This document shows, one piece after another, positions 1 through 9,086 of a stretch of 21,321 nt of DNA (the first letter of the stretch is position 1; every line of letters begins with the position of its first letter). The notes beneath the pieces are model-generated. The model ran no database searches and had not been told where the DNA came from. It was given only the letters and a program-made list of their open reading frames with translations. The DNA is taken from contig NWUY0300005068.1 in the NCBI GenBank assembly GCA_004151065.3, positions 6,031-27,351 on the forward strand, in the 5' to 3' direction. The position numbers were made by a program, and so were the translations under genes. Source of the DNA: Larix sibirica (taxonomy: Eukaryota > Streptophyta > Pinopsida > Pinales > Pinaceae).

Positions 1-835
1 TCATCTCTAATGTATGGCTTGAGCCCATGCACATATTCTTGGATTCGTTGAATGTTCGTTAGCTCCGGTACTCATGTCGTTAATTCTTCCCATTCATAGG
101 TGTATTGATCCACGTCATCTTTCTGTTGCAATATGGTGATCTTTGTGAAAAAGTCTTTCTCCTTTATATCTGCAAATCTTTTAAAGAAGTCATTCTTGAA
201 TGTGTTACAATTGTGGGAACCTTTTTTGTCGTAATCTTCCACCACATATACCAATTGTATGCTCAACCTTCTAGTTGCATCGAGGCATACTTTATCATCT
301 CATCATCAAATATGATTTTGTGTATGCAAAATAATTGTGTTGCCTTATTGATCCAAGCCACGCTCTGCTTCGTTGCGTCATCAAAGTTGGGTAGCTCTAA
401 TTTTGGCTTCATTTGATATCCACTCATTGGTTGCATTGGTCTCAGGATTGGCTGGTTGGGGTATGAAGAATGTTTGTGATCCGACGTATCTTCTTGTGGG
501 ATTTCCACTTTGAAAGAATTTGATTTGTGATTATTTGTGTTTATTGAACTGGGGGATGACTGGTCTCTCTTTGTTGAATCGACATTTTTAACGACGTCTC
601 TATCCTCGAAGTACTGCACGATTTTATGTAATATGTCTTCTAAGCTCGATCTTATGTCTCTTCTTACTCCTACAACTTTTTTGACTTCATATTTCACGAT
701 ATTTGTCTAGTCTTGTTTTTCCTTTTGCAGTTCGGCTTCAATTTGATTCAATCTTGAGTTTATACCTTCGAGAGTTTTAGAGTCTCGGGTTTGGTTTTGT
801 TCCAATTTTTCCATCTAATCCTTCATTTCCGACAT
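1..835 (-). pseudogene. Ty3/gypsy gag, broken, truncated by window edge
   Basis: Gag proteins of these elements form the cytoplasmic virus-like particle that packages the element RNA. Reading leftward from an ATG at 835, the frame runs through a charged, coiled-coil-like N-terminus (in-frame stops near 817 and 706) into the typical gag core PKLELPNFDDATKQ, then a tryptophan-centred WINKATQLF segment and MQLEG near 265. There the frame shifts (overlapping ATG at 266) and continues as NTFKNDFFKRFADI and YTYEWEELTT. After one more stop near 72 it reads VPELTNIQRIQEYVHGLKPY up to the edge. This order matches retrotransposon gag domains. At least three nonsense codons and one frameshift are visible, so it is a pseudogene. 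Confidence 0.85.
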
Positions 836-882
836 AGTTCTTGTGCACGTTGGAATTTTTGCTTTCTAGGCCTAGGGTTTGA

Positions 883-1038
883 ATAAGTTATTATTTAATA
901 ATAACTTTGATTTTTAATAATAATATTAGTAATATTATAATTATTAATAAATCTTATTATTGATAATTTTTAATATTAATAATATTTATTATAAAATTTT
1001 ATAATAGTTATTATAATGATACTATTATAAAAATTCAA
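883..1038. repeat. AT-rich low-complexity tract
   Basis: About 155 bp consist almost only of A and T, with many interleaved TAATAATATT-like words that can pair with each other. It lies between gag and the polypyrimidine leader of the LTR element. No coding potential is seen. It could be expanded microsatellite sequence or a low-stability leader segment. Confidence 0.8.
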
Positions 1039-1040
1039 AA

Positions 1041-1860
1041 AATAGGGTTTTGGGAGTGATGAAGGTGAGTGGTGGGAGTAACGCAGAGTGTGGAGGTGAG
1101 AGGTGGGAGCAGTGTAGTGGAAGGTGTGTGTTGAAGGGTGTGAGGGTAGGGATTAAGCGCGGGAGGGAGGTGTAGTGGAGTGGCTTGGTGTGTGACAGTG
1201 CAAAGTGGAGTGGCAACGGAAAATGGAGGAGGGTGCAGGTGTGAGGTGGAGCGTGGGCAAGCAGGGAGAATGGAGATGGAGGGAGATGGGCTCAGGCAGG
1301 GGTAAGCAACATATTGTTGCGAGGGAGGTGGAGGTGGAGGTGGAGGTGGAATGGAGGGAATGAGGATGGCTGCGAGTGGGAGCCAGAAGAGGGCAGGAGC
1401 AGTGATGGCAGCGGATATATGGGGGTGTATGCAGAAGGGCATACAAAGGTGGGAGGAGGGCGTAGGGAGGATGAACCATGAGGGAGTGTGCAGGTGGTGA
1501 AGGGGGGTGGCTAGAAGGGGAAGATGGATGGGTAGTGGGGGGAATAGGGAAGAGGAGGGAGATGGGCGCGAAGCACGTGAAGATACATGGCACAGGTGAG
1601 GAGCGCGAGAGGAAGGAAGGAGGCATGGACAACGCGAGAAGGGAAGGAGGAGAGAGTCGAGGTGGGAGGGGCCAAGGTGGAAGGGAATAAAGCACGTGAG
1701 TGTGTAGGATGCAGGATTTGGGAGGTAGCGGATGGCGGGGTGGTGAAGTGAGTAGGGTGAAGAAGCATGAGAAAGTGAGGGAGGTGTTGAGGAAAAGTTG
1801 ACTAGATGGGAAACGAATGGAGCAAAGGGGAGAGAGGAGAGAAATGGAGGAGTCGAACGC
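1041..1860 (-). repeat. Polypurine/polypyrimidine leader of the LTR element
   Basis: For about 820 bp the plus strand is strongly G/A-rich (GGAGG, GGTGGG, GAAGG words), so the element's sense strand is C/T-rich. Because CT-rich DNA rarely forms stop codons, two minus-strand frames stay open for 269 and 284 codons. Their products are repetitive Pro/Ser/Leu/His strings with no domain, and I treat them as spurious. The tract sits between the primer binding site and gag, where untranslated leaders lie. It contains a GAGGTG hexamer run at 1325-1350. Such tracts can form triplex DNA; that is general knowledge and not shown here. Confidence 0.7.
1325..1350 (+). repeat. GAGGTG hexamer microsatellite
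   Basis: Just over four uninterrupted copies of GAGGTG lie inside the purine-rich leader. Confidence 0.9.
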
Positions 1861-1873
1861 GGCTCTAATACCA
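1861..1873 (-). promoter_or_regulatory. Primer binding site, initiator tRNA-Met type
   Basis: The minus strand reads TGGTATTAGAGCC, one mismatch from the usual plant iMet primer binding site (TGGTATCAGAGCC). It lies 2 nt internal to the LTR end, as expected for the site where the 3' end of initiator tRNA primes minus-strand cDNA. It fixes the element's orientation. Confidence 0.85.
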
Positions 1874-1875
1874 TA

Positions 1876-2079
1876 TGGAATGAACACAATTCGTAACTCG
1901 CAATAATTCAAGAACCCACAATAATTGATAAATGAAATACATATTAGATGACAAGTGTACAATACAATGCTTGGCCATTGTATAGGCCTTTTAACACCTA
2001 TTCATTGAAGGGGAATGTCTTTTAAGTAAATAATTTAATTATTATTAATGTATTTATTTATTATTTTATGTTCGTAACA
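1876..2079 (-). repeat. 5' LTR of the gypsy element (204 bp)
   Basis: The segment is bounded by TG and CA on both strands (minus strand starts TGTTACGAAC and ends GTGTTCATTCCA). The right boundary coincides exactly with loss of similarity to the LINE reverse transcriptase, and the left boundary abuts the primer binding site. 204 bp is short for a gypsy LTR. The minus strand has A/T-rich TATA-like sequence near its start. Flanking bases 2080-2084 (TAGTG) are the predicted target-site duplication; the partner copy is outside the window. Confidence 0.75.
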
Positions 2080-4068
2080 TAGTGCCTTGCTTAAACCCTT
2101 CGCAACCAAGAGGAATAGGTACAGAGGTAGAGGGCACAATTGGCATAGTCCCCTCGAAGTTCCGACGAAGGCCAAAGCTAAGCCATTTATAAGGATTGCA
2201 AAATTCATTGCGGATATGCATCCCATTATCCATCAAATCAAAGGCAAGGAGGAACTAGATGTAAGAGTAAGAGGTGGAGATACAAACATGACACCCCGTC
2301 ATAAGCTTTTGAAAGATCAACTTTTAGAACAACAATTGGCAAGTGTCGAGATTTAATAGTGTGGATTGATTCTTGAGCCGAACTAATGGCTTCATGAATC
2401 TGGTGGCCTTGTAAAAAGCCAAAATGCTCTTCTGAAATATAGTTGGACAAGATTGGTTTTTACTTACAAACAATGATTTGGAGGTTATCTCGTAAACACA
2501 ATTACATAAAGAGATCGAACAGAAATCAACAAAGGAGACTAGATGATCAACCTTTGGGATCAAGGCCAGAAAGGTTGCATTCATAGTACCATGTACTTTA
2601 CCTAATAGATGAATATCCTCTACATCCCAGAGTATATCCTCCCCCAACATCTAAAAAAAATGATGAAAAACTCAATAGTCCACCCATCAGGTCCTAGCCT
2701 CTTGTCATTTCCGAAAAGGCCCAGAACCTGAACCAACTCATCCCAAGTCATTGGCCTATATAGCTGCTCACTTTGTGCCTCATCAACCATTGGGGAAACA
2801 AGAATAAATCTTTAATATTTATGCAATATTAACTTCCTCATATTTTCTAAACAGATCCCTAAAGTAATCCACAACCATATCTACTAAACCATTAAAGTCC
2901 TGAACACTAGTACCATCCAAAGAAGGAAACTCCCACATCGTATTTTGTCTCCTCTGACAAGTCACAAATCTATGAAAATATTTGATGTTGTTGTCTCCAA
3001 GGGCCAACCAAGTGGCTCAACTCTTAAGTCACCAATCTTGTTCCCAGTCTATAAGTAGTTTATTTTTAACAACCTCTAATTCTTTCAGCCTGTCCAAACT
3101 ATCCTCATTTGGCACATTCCCCATATCTCTCAAAACTTGCATCAAAAGTTCTTTGACCTCTTTCAACTAAAGATCCTAAAAGATCCTAAGATCTAAAACT
3201 CTCCAAAGACCAATCTACCACCTCATCTTTAACTCGTTTTAATGATAGTATGAATTGCTCAATAGAAGACATATCGGACTAGGGGCTAAAAGGCACCCAC
3301 TAACTATGGACCAACTCCACAAAATTTGCATCCTGACTCCAACTAGGGTTGAACTTAAAGGGTTCCCTTGGCTTATGCATATCAGTATCTATTTAAAAAA
3401 GGATCAGAAAATGGTTAGAGAATCTGGATTAAAGAACCCAAGATTGGAGATTAACAAATTGAAGGAGGAGATTCCCGCTCACTAGAACACAATCCAACCT
3501 CTTTAAAATAGCCTAGGCACCACCACGATTATTTGATTAAGTCGGTTTATTCTTAGAGGCTCTATGTCCATTAAATTGTTTATCTCTAGGTAATTAAGAA
3601 AGTATCCCGATAAAGCATCCAACCTAGAATTTTCTACCCACATCTTTGAACTGAACAATGTGGGGAGAAAATCAAATTCTATGCTTTGCCCACATTTGAA
3701 TTAAATAATCGATCCCAATAGTCTTACATGCCAGGGTAGGTATCATATAGCTTAAACACATTGATTGTGATCCCAAAGCCACACACATGTAATTCAATAC
3801 ATAATCCTAAAGATAAGGAAAATGAGTTAGATAATAACAAACTTGAATTCCATCATGTGATCAGCTCACCTAACAAATCATAAGAGTCAATAGAGCATAA
3901 ATTCTAACCAATCAGTTGTTTACTAAGGGAAAAAATCAAAGGAGCCCCTAAGTCCATTATTTCCTGAAGTAAGATTACATTGAGCTTTTGATTCTTGGTC
4001 AACCTCCTTAGGGATAATCGTTTGGCTTGCCCCCCTATCCCACACACATTGACTGGGAGGATCATCAT
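2080..4068 (-). pseudogene. LINE ORF2: endonuclease-reverse transcriptase, broken
   Basis: ORF2 proteins nick target DNA and copy the LINE RNA into it. The frame opens at 4068 with MMILPVNVCGIGGQAKRL and ILLQEIMDLG, the start of the AP endonuclease domain (family motifs WNxRG and LLQET; the Trp is lost, the Glu is kept). Around 3560-3450 are LERLDR-like and SDHFPI-like remnants. A pre-RT segment near 3007 reads ALGDNNIKYFHRF. RT remnants follow: LIPKVDHLVSFVDFCSISLC (near 2540), LKVDLSKAYDGVSC (near 2310, motif A) and SRGLCQLCPLPLYLFLL (near 2140, motif B). The frame is cut at 2080 by the LTR insertion, so the catalytic YADD motif C is absent here. Numerous frame changes mark it as a pseudogene. 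Confidence 0.85.
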
Positions 4069-4223
4069 GGATAATGCCCTACATATGCATGGCTTGCTCT
4101 AAGGGTCCCCAAGATAGATTTATTTTTACCTTCATTTATTTATGTGACAACACATTCTTGTATGTTTCTCAAAGCATACTTCTGACCGACCAAAGTCCCT
4201 CTTGGATTTGACATCAAATCCAC

Positions 4224-6572
4224 TCATAATCCTCTAGAAAGTCTCAATGACTCTGAAGTGCCTTTCCTTGTTCTAACGTTATAGTAACCCCCCCTTGGAA
4301 GAACTATTGAGGGAGTTAGTAGTGTGTAATGAGGAGTCAACCGTAATGAGGCAAGATCGGTAGGGTTTTGACAAGGCTTCCAGACCACCCAAATCCAAGG
4401 AATTCTCCAATCTAACACTCACGGGGAGATAACCCATATCACTATCATCTTTTTTCTCGTGAAGGGCAAATGAAATCCCAGGAGATCCCCTATCTAATTG
4501 CAAATTCACATAGACAAATGGAGGAGAGGGGACTTTGGACTCAACACCCTTTTGTTTAAGCATCCTTATGAATAATGATTCGATCGTCGCTCTGTTGAGG
4601 GGGACAAGGAATGCTAAAGAGGAGTGGGTGCACTCAAAGCCTATTCAACATAATCCCAATGATAATCCTCAATCTACGTAATGTAAACATCACCACCATA
4701 AAAATTTTACTAAATCATGAGATCACCATAGTGGCATCCTTACCCAAATCTTTTTATGGGGACCAAAGAAGGGGATACTAGATCTACAGGTGCATACTTG
4801 GTCACATATTTTTTTCAGGAGGAATGTCTTTTTACTTTTTATGCCAAACACCTATAGTAAAAACTTTGGGACAATCAACAATGATATGGCTATAGATGTG
4901 GCATCCTGCACAATCGAAATGAACATGGGTATAGTAAAACTTCTGAGTATAATGTCGCTTTCCCAAAATTAACTTGATAGACTCATATAATCCTTTAGTG
5001 ACATCCATCTCTACGAAGACTCTAGCAACATACTGTGACCCACTATATGTGAATCTATCATCAACAAGAATAGTTTTGTCAAGGAGATCCCCAATGGATT
5101 TGATCATTGGAACTGACTAGAATTCCATTGGTAGTCAGCAGATCTTAACCTAGATTGGATCAACCTCCAAAGTTTAAGATGAAGCATTAGATAGAATGTG
5201 CCATGATTTTAAAGACAAAACCGAACAATCTAAGAACCAAGTCCCTTTTAAAATCCCTACTGTGTTCACCTTGTATTGCAAAATAAATCTGTACCGTCCT
5301 TTTTGTAAGGTGTGGGAAACAAGGCTATATCCTAGTCAAGATCCCTTAGTCTAATCCACCTAGTTCCCTAAAAGCTCCACATACCCAACGTTTCACAAAA
5401 TTATAGGCCATAACCTTGTTTGAGAGGTCCAATATATGATCTAAACCAACATCCTTAACAACCTCCCACAATTTTTTCAGTTCTTTCTTCTTATTTTTAA
5501 CCCTTTGTTCATCACCGAGAATAGGATCACCACCTTGTAGCTGAGCAAAATCTAAATGAGCCCCCTCAAATCCATATTTCAACTCTGCTGACAGGTATGG
5601 ATGAGAACCACTAACAAAACCTTCCATGACAAAAGAAGTTGAAACCTTTATAGGATTAAGCATCGGTCCATTTACTGAAGTCCTACCATAGTCCTGAGAA
5701 ACCACATGAGGCTTATTTAGATTTCTTAGCGAGGCGACATTGGAATGAAGCATCTCATCCTTCCTATCTACCATTCTTGTCCTCCCAGCATCACAAACGA
5801 GGTTTGGGATCATGCCATTTGATACACCATATCAACTTTAAGGGTTCCAACAACTGACCTCACCTCGCTTGACTCCAAAGTGTCCAAAAGGTGTTCACGT
5901 ATACGACTAATTAAAGAGGCTATACTCAAGGGGGAAGAGACGATCCACTCTTTCACGAGATCATTAGATGGATAATCGACAAGTGGTTCATACTATGCAA
6001 TGTCAGAGAAAGGGAGACCTGCAACTATATCCGAAACCCTGGCATGAAACCTCAACCCAGTACTTTCTTCTTCTTTTTTACCATTTGTTAAGCACCAGTA
6101 ACTGGATCATCACCTTGTAGCTGAGCAAAATCTATACGAGCCCCCTCAAATCTAGATCCTAAATCTATTGGCATGGATGGATGAAAACCACCAACAAAAA
6201 CCTCCATGACAAAAGGAGCTGAAGCCTCTACAGGATTAAGCATCGGTCCATTTAAAGTCTTCCACAGCCCTGAGAAACCACATGAAGCTTAGTTAGATCT
6301 CTTGATGAGGCAACATTGGAATGAAGCATGTCATCCTTCCCATCCACCACTCTTGTCCTACCAACATCACAAACAAGGCTTGGGATCTTGCCATCCGAAT
6401 ATGCCTGATCAACTTTAAGGGTTATGACAACTAACCTCACCTCGCTTGAGTCCAAAGTGTCTAAAAGGTCACCTATATGGTCAAAAGAGGCTATACTTAG
6501 CAAGGAAGATAATATATACTCTTCCGTGAGATCATCAACTGAATAATTGACGAGCGACTCATACTGTTCCAT
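4224..6572 (-). pseudogene. LINE ORF1: DUF4283 plus CCHC zinc-knuckle RNA-binding protein, broken
   Basis: ORF1 proteins of plant L1 elements bind the LINE RNA. On the minus strand, a unique N-terminal region (6572-6252 and again 5813-5480) is followed by a DUF4283-like fold with FVKRWVCGAFRELGGLD (near 5390), ILKGTWFLDCSVLSLKSWH (near 5210) and a WxKICxLPMEFWS-like segment (near 5130). Then comes IGDLLDKTILVDDRFTYSG and a zinc knuckle CAGCHIYSHIIVDC (C-x2-C-x4-H-x4-C) near 4890. A 94-codon open stretch (4563-4279) and the overlapping 4418-4224 frame are the likely C-terminal part before ORF2. In-frame stops and frameshifts occur between the blocks. The N-terminal region is tandemly duplicated. 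Confidence 0.8.
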
Positions 6573-6629
6573 ATCAGAGAAAGGGACACTTGCAAATACA
6601 ACCGAAACTCTAACATGAAACCTCAGCGC
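5482..6629 (-). repeat. Tandem duplication (about 580-bp period) of the ORF1 N-terminal coding region
   Basis: Two diverged copies lie head to tail: about 5482-6059 and 6061-6629. Shared anchors include CACCTTGTAGCTGAGCAAAA (5531 and 6111), GGATTAAGCATCGGTCCATT and CTGAGAAACCACATGA. Both encode the same minus-strand protein stretch (MIPNLVCDAGRTRMVD against KIPSLVCDVGRTRVVD, followed by MLHSNVAS in both). They differ by many substitutions and small indels, so the duplication is old. It may be a 5' monomer array or a duplication after insertion. Confidence 0.85.
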
Positions 6630-6640
6630 ATAAATACAAC

Positions 6641-6970
6641 ATCAATTAGCCCTCTACTTACTCATATTAATTCTTATAATTCCATACTCAGACTCATGGT
6701 GTCTTGGTTTTCTCATCAAAGTTGATCATTTACCTTATCATAATTTTTATTAGAATTCGTAGTTCATATTTGACTTCTATAATTTGCATACATAGTTCAC
6801 AACAACTCATGGTTTTACACAATCCTTAGGTTGAAGCTAAGGAGTTCAATATATCTTGCTATAATTACTTGGCCCAACAAATGAGAAAGGAGATCACAGA
6901 GTTGCGCTATCACCTTCGTGGACTACCCTACTAGGAAAGCTTGGAAAGAGTGAGTTAAAACAAAGCTTCA
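6641..6970. other. Non-coding stretch between LINE and eL31 promoter
   Basis: No coding potential or recognised repeat is seen. It may hold the 5' UTR of the LINE on the minus strand and distal promoter sequence of eL31 on the plus strand. A GGCCCA hexamer (6871-6876), the reverse complement of the site II core TGGGCC often found in plant ribosomal protein promoters, lies about 400 bp upstream of the eL31 ATG. That is rather far, so the match may be chance. Confidence 0.5.
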
Positions 6971-7082
6971 AACCTTACAAAAACTCCAAGGTGTAATGCG
7001 AGGTCAACACCGCATGTATACTCGTGAACCTTACAAAAACTCCAAGGTGTAATGCGAGGTCAACACCGCATGTATACTCGTG
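6971..7082 (+). repeat. Perfect 56-bp tandem duplication
   Basis: Two identical 56-bp units (6971-7026 and 7027-7082) begin AACCTTACAAAAACTCC. The bases after the second unit repeat AAC, leaving 3 bp of homology at the junction. It lies about 200 bp upstream of the eL31 start codon, so it could add copies of promoter elements. Each unit holds an imperfect inverted repeat, ATGCG...CGCAT. Confidence 0.95.
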
Positions 7083-7137
7083 AACTAAATCACACGGGAC
7101 GGACGTAAAAGAATTATCAAATATGCTTTCATACAAA

Positions 7138-7149
7138 TTTAGGGTTTTT
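7138..7149 (+). promoter_or_regulatory. Telo-box (distal) of eL31
   Basis: TTTAGGGTTTTT contains the reverse complement of AAACCCTAA, the plant telo-box found near the start sites of ribosomal protein and other translation genes. It lies about 140 bp upstream of the eL31 ATG. Promoter function is inferred from family knowledge. Confidence 0.7.
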
Positions 7150-7202
7150 GGGAGTCATTGTATTAAACCATGGGTTTTTATGTCTGTGAACTTCTCTGTA
7201 GT

Positions 7203-7215
7203 TTTTAGGGTTTTT
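7203..7215 (+). promoter_or_regulatory. Telo-box (proximal) of eL31
   Basis: A second TTTTAGGGTTTTT about 70 bp upstream of the ATG. Paired telo-boxes near the transcription start are typical of plant ribosomal protein genes. The start site itself cannot be seen. Confidence 0.7.
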
Positions 7216-7279
7216 GCAGAGTAGCTGAGAGCAGAGACTCGAAGCGGATCGGAGGAAGCGGAAGTTAGCAGGTGGGACA

Positions 7280-7899
7280 ATGGTGGAGAAGGGCAAGAGC
7301 CGCAGGGATGAGGTGGTTACCAGGGAGTACACCATCAATCTTCACAAGCGCCTCCATGGCTGGTACATGAAACTCTAAAACCTTTAAAACAATTTTCCTT
7401 TACATATTGTATTGCATACTATATTTTTCTCTTTTGATTTCATCATGATTTGGATTTTCTCGTTTGAGCTCATTATGATTTCGATTTTTTTCATAAATTT
7501 TTTTTATACATATCTGAGAAACGGTTCTGCATACACACTGGACAAATCTTCAAGTTCAGTATCTAGGGTTGAGGATTTTCGAGTCTTTTATGAATTCATT
7601 TGGGGTTTTCTATCTGCAGCACTTTTAAGAAAATGGCCCCAAAGGCTGTTAAGGAGATCAGGAAATTTGCCCAGAAGGTGATGGGAACCACCGATGTGAG
7701 GCTCGATGTGAAGCTTAACAAGTCTGTATGGAGCAGGGGCATCAGGAGTGTTCCCAGAAGGGTAAGGGTTCGAATCTCCAGGAAGCGCAATGATGAAGAA
7801 GACGCGAAGGAGGAGCTTTATTCGATTGTGACGGTGGCCGAGGTGCCTCCTGAAGGGCTTAGTGGACTGGGTACTAAGGTTATTGAGGAGGAAGATTGA
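7280..7899 (+). CDS. RPL31: 60S ribosomal protein eL31 (L31e), one intron, intact
   Basis: eL31 is a eukaryote/archaea-specific protein of the large cytosolic ribosomal subunit, located near the polypeptide exit tunnel. Exon 1 (7280-7362) begins [19 protein letters not shown] and ends LHKRLHG plus the first two bases of a Cys codon. Exon 2 (7620-7899) completes the Cys, gives [18 protein letters not shown] and [18 protein letters not shown], and ends [11 protein letters not shown], the conserved plant C-terminus. The joined product is 120 residues, the usual plant length, with no frameshift or stop. GT and AG flank the intron. The start was chosen because it gives the conserved N-terminus. 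Two telo-boxes lie upstream, as in other plant ribosomal protein genes. A Lys to Met change in the KKxAPK segment is the one small oddity. Confidence 0.96.
7363..7619 (+). other. eL31 intron (257 bp)
   Basis: It begins GTACATGAAA and ends with a T-rich stretch and TATCTGCAG. It interrupts a TGC (Cys) codon after the second base. It is AT-rich with long T runs, as plant introns are. Reading across it without splicing hits stop codons almost at once. Confidence 0.93.
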
Positions 7900-8256
7900 T
7901 GTGATAATATCTTGATTACATTTTACTGTGTAGCAGAATTAAGCCTTTTGTTTCCTTTTAGGGTTATGACTCTGAGGGCATTGAATGCTTTGACCCTTCA
8001 GTTTTGTAGGACATGGTTTCTGTCTGGACTTTTGTGTCGACGAAGTAGCTTATTTGTTTATTGGTGTCTGGAATGCCAGGATTAGTCGCAGTTTTCCATA
8101 TTACACGAACACATACTTACATCTATATCCGTTTGTCTAAGTTTATGATAATTTGCTATTTGTTTAGCAAGGTTGTTGTATGTTTTGAGCAATTGATTCT
8201 CAACACTCTCGTGCTTATGATTTACTATTTTGCTGAAGGAAACATATTCGCTCTTT
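7900..8256 (+). other. eL31 3' UTR and downstream flank
   Basis: The T-rich sequence after the stop codon is typical of a plant 3' UTR. There is no clear AATAAA signal. T-rich and TTTGTTTATT words near 8048-8060 could serve in poly(A) site choice, so the transcript end is uncertain. A 78-codon plus-strand open frame (8061-8297) has biased, membrane-like composition and no family resemblance, so I do not call it. Confidence 0.55.
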
Positions 8257-8337
8257 TAATTACCTATTGTTTTCAATCTGATTATGTTAATCTATAATTA
8301 CCTATTGTTTTCAATCTGATTATGTTAATCTATAATT
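8257..8337 (+). repeat. Perfect 38-bp tandem duplication
   Basis: Units 8257-8294 and 8295-8332 are identical (start TAATTACCTATTG). Five further bases, TAATT, repeat at the end and give the junction homology. Non-coding, about 360 bp after the eL31 stop codon. Confidence 0.95.
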
Positions 8338-9060
8338 TTAAAGTAGTTGAATAGCTATTGCACTGGTTAGAGTGGGTTTCCTTAGGGCTTAGTTCTCAGG
8401 TATGAGAGCTAGCAATTCTGCCTAAATTGCCCAGAGTATGCAGCCAGGCTCATCCCAACTCCTTTCATTTGTGTGGGTCAGCTCCCCATGCCTGTTAACA
8501 ATGGGCAAAGAATTTCAAGGGAATTTCAAGGGCAAAGTTTAGCTCATGGGCAAAAATAATTAGGTTTAAATATTGAATGGGTGAATTTTTGCAAAGCTTT
8601 TTTTAGTTTAACCCTAGTATTTTTTATGTACTCAATAGGTTTACTAAATATTTTCAGTTGAAAGGGAAACTCAACATTCAAGAATCGATATTTTGCCCTT
8701 GTTTGGCAGTGTGTGTGGTGGTTGTTTATATCAAAATATTTGGAATCACATAGTCATGACCAATATTGCCTGAAATCACTTGCATCAGTTTGTGATGAAT
8801 GGATTTCTGCTCCAGTAAGGAGTTACTTCACCATGATTTGTCATATTCGCCCAAATTATGCCAGGGATAGTGCAATAGTTTTCAGGCCATGACAGAAGCG
8901 ATTGGGTATATTGATTTTAATAAGAGTGGACTAAAATCCATATAGGGGTTATTTTAACCAGTCACAAATTATTGTTTATTTAATCATCTTGTTGTCTGAT
9001 CTTTGATATGGGAACAATTGTGACCACTGGAAAAAGTCATTTTCATTTTTACTCGTTGAA

Positions 9061-9086
9061 TATAAATAATGACTATAAATAATGAC
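9061..9086 (+). repeat. 13-bp perfect tandem duplication
   Basis: TATAAATAATGAC occurs twice in direct succession. Confidence 0.9.

Larger units (their letters stand above)
1..2079 (-). mobile_element. Ty3/gypsy-type LTR retrotransposon, 5' part (left side outside window)
   Basis: The sequence shows, from right to left on the minus strand, a TG...CA-bounded LTR (1876-2079), a 2-nt spacer, a primer binding site matching initiator tRNA-Met with one mismatch (1861-1873), a long polypyrimidine leader, an AT-rich tract and a gag-like coding remnant starting at 835. This is the normal 5' order of an LTR retrotransposon. Gag similarity places it in Ty3/gypsy. The rest of gag, pol and the 3' LTR lie beyond the left edge. 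The right LTR edge cuts directly through the reading frame of a LINE reverse transcriptase, so this element inserted after the LINE. Gag carries stops and frameshifts, so this copy is not autonomous. Confidence 0.85.
2080..6640 (-). mobile_element. L1-type LINE (non-LTR retrotransposon), decayed and interrupted
   Basis: On the minus strand there is an ORF1 region (about 6572 to 4224) with a DUF4283-like domain and a CCHC zinc knuckle, followed by an ORF2 region (4068 to 2080) with an AP-type endonuclease and a reverse transcriptase. This is the classic plant L1 layout. Both ORFs carry many stops and frameshifts. The RT stops at its motif B because the LTR element starts at 2079; the rest of the LINE should continue on the far side of that insertion, outside the window. 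The 5' end is uncertain and is placed at about 6640, where recognisable repeat-unit similarity ends. Confidence 0.85.

Noticed and set aside
1035-1889. Long minus-strand open frames (284 and 269 codons) rich in Pro, Ser, Leu and His
   Set aside because: They overlap in different frames across a polypyrimidine tract where stop codons are rare, and one runs through the primer binding site. The products are low-complexity and match no family.
2087-2356. Plus-strand 89-codon frame with a basic N-terminus
   Set aside because: It lies antisense to clearly recognisable LINE reverse transcriptase (motifs A and B), so it is a shadow frame.
8061-8297. 78-codon hydrophobic plus-strand frame after eL31
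   Set aside because: AT-rich sequence typical of 3' flank. It crosses into a 38-bp duplication and has no family resemblance.
8340-8420. tRNA-like text (ATTGCACTGGTTAGAGTGGG)
   Set aside because: It recalls a tRNA box A, but no matching box B lies at the right distance and no cloverleaf can be drawn.
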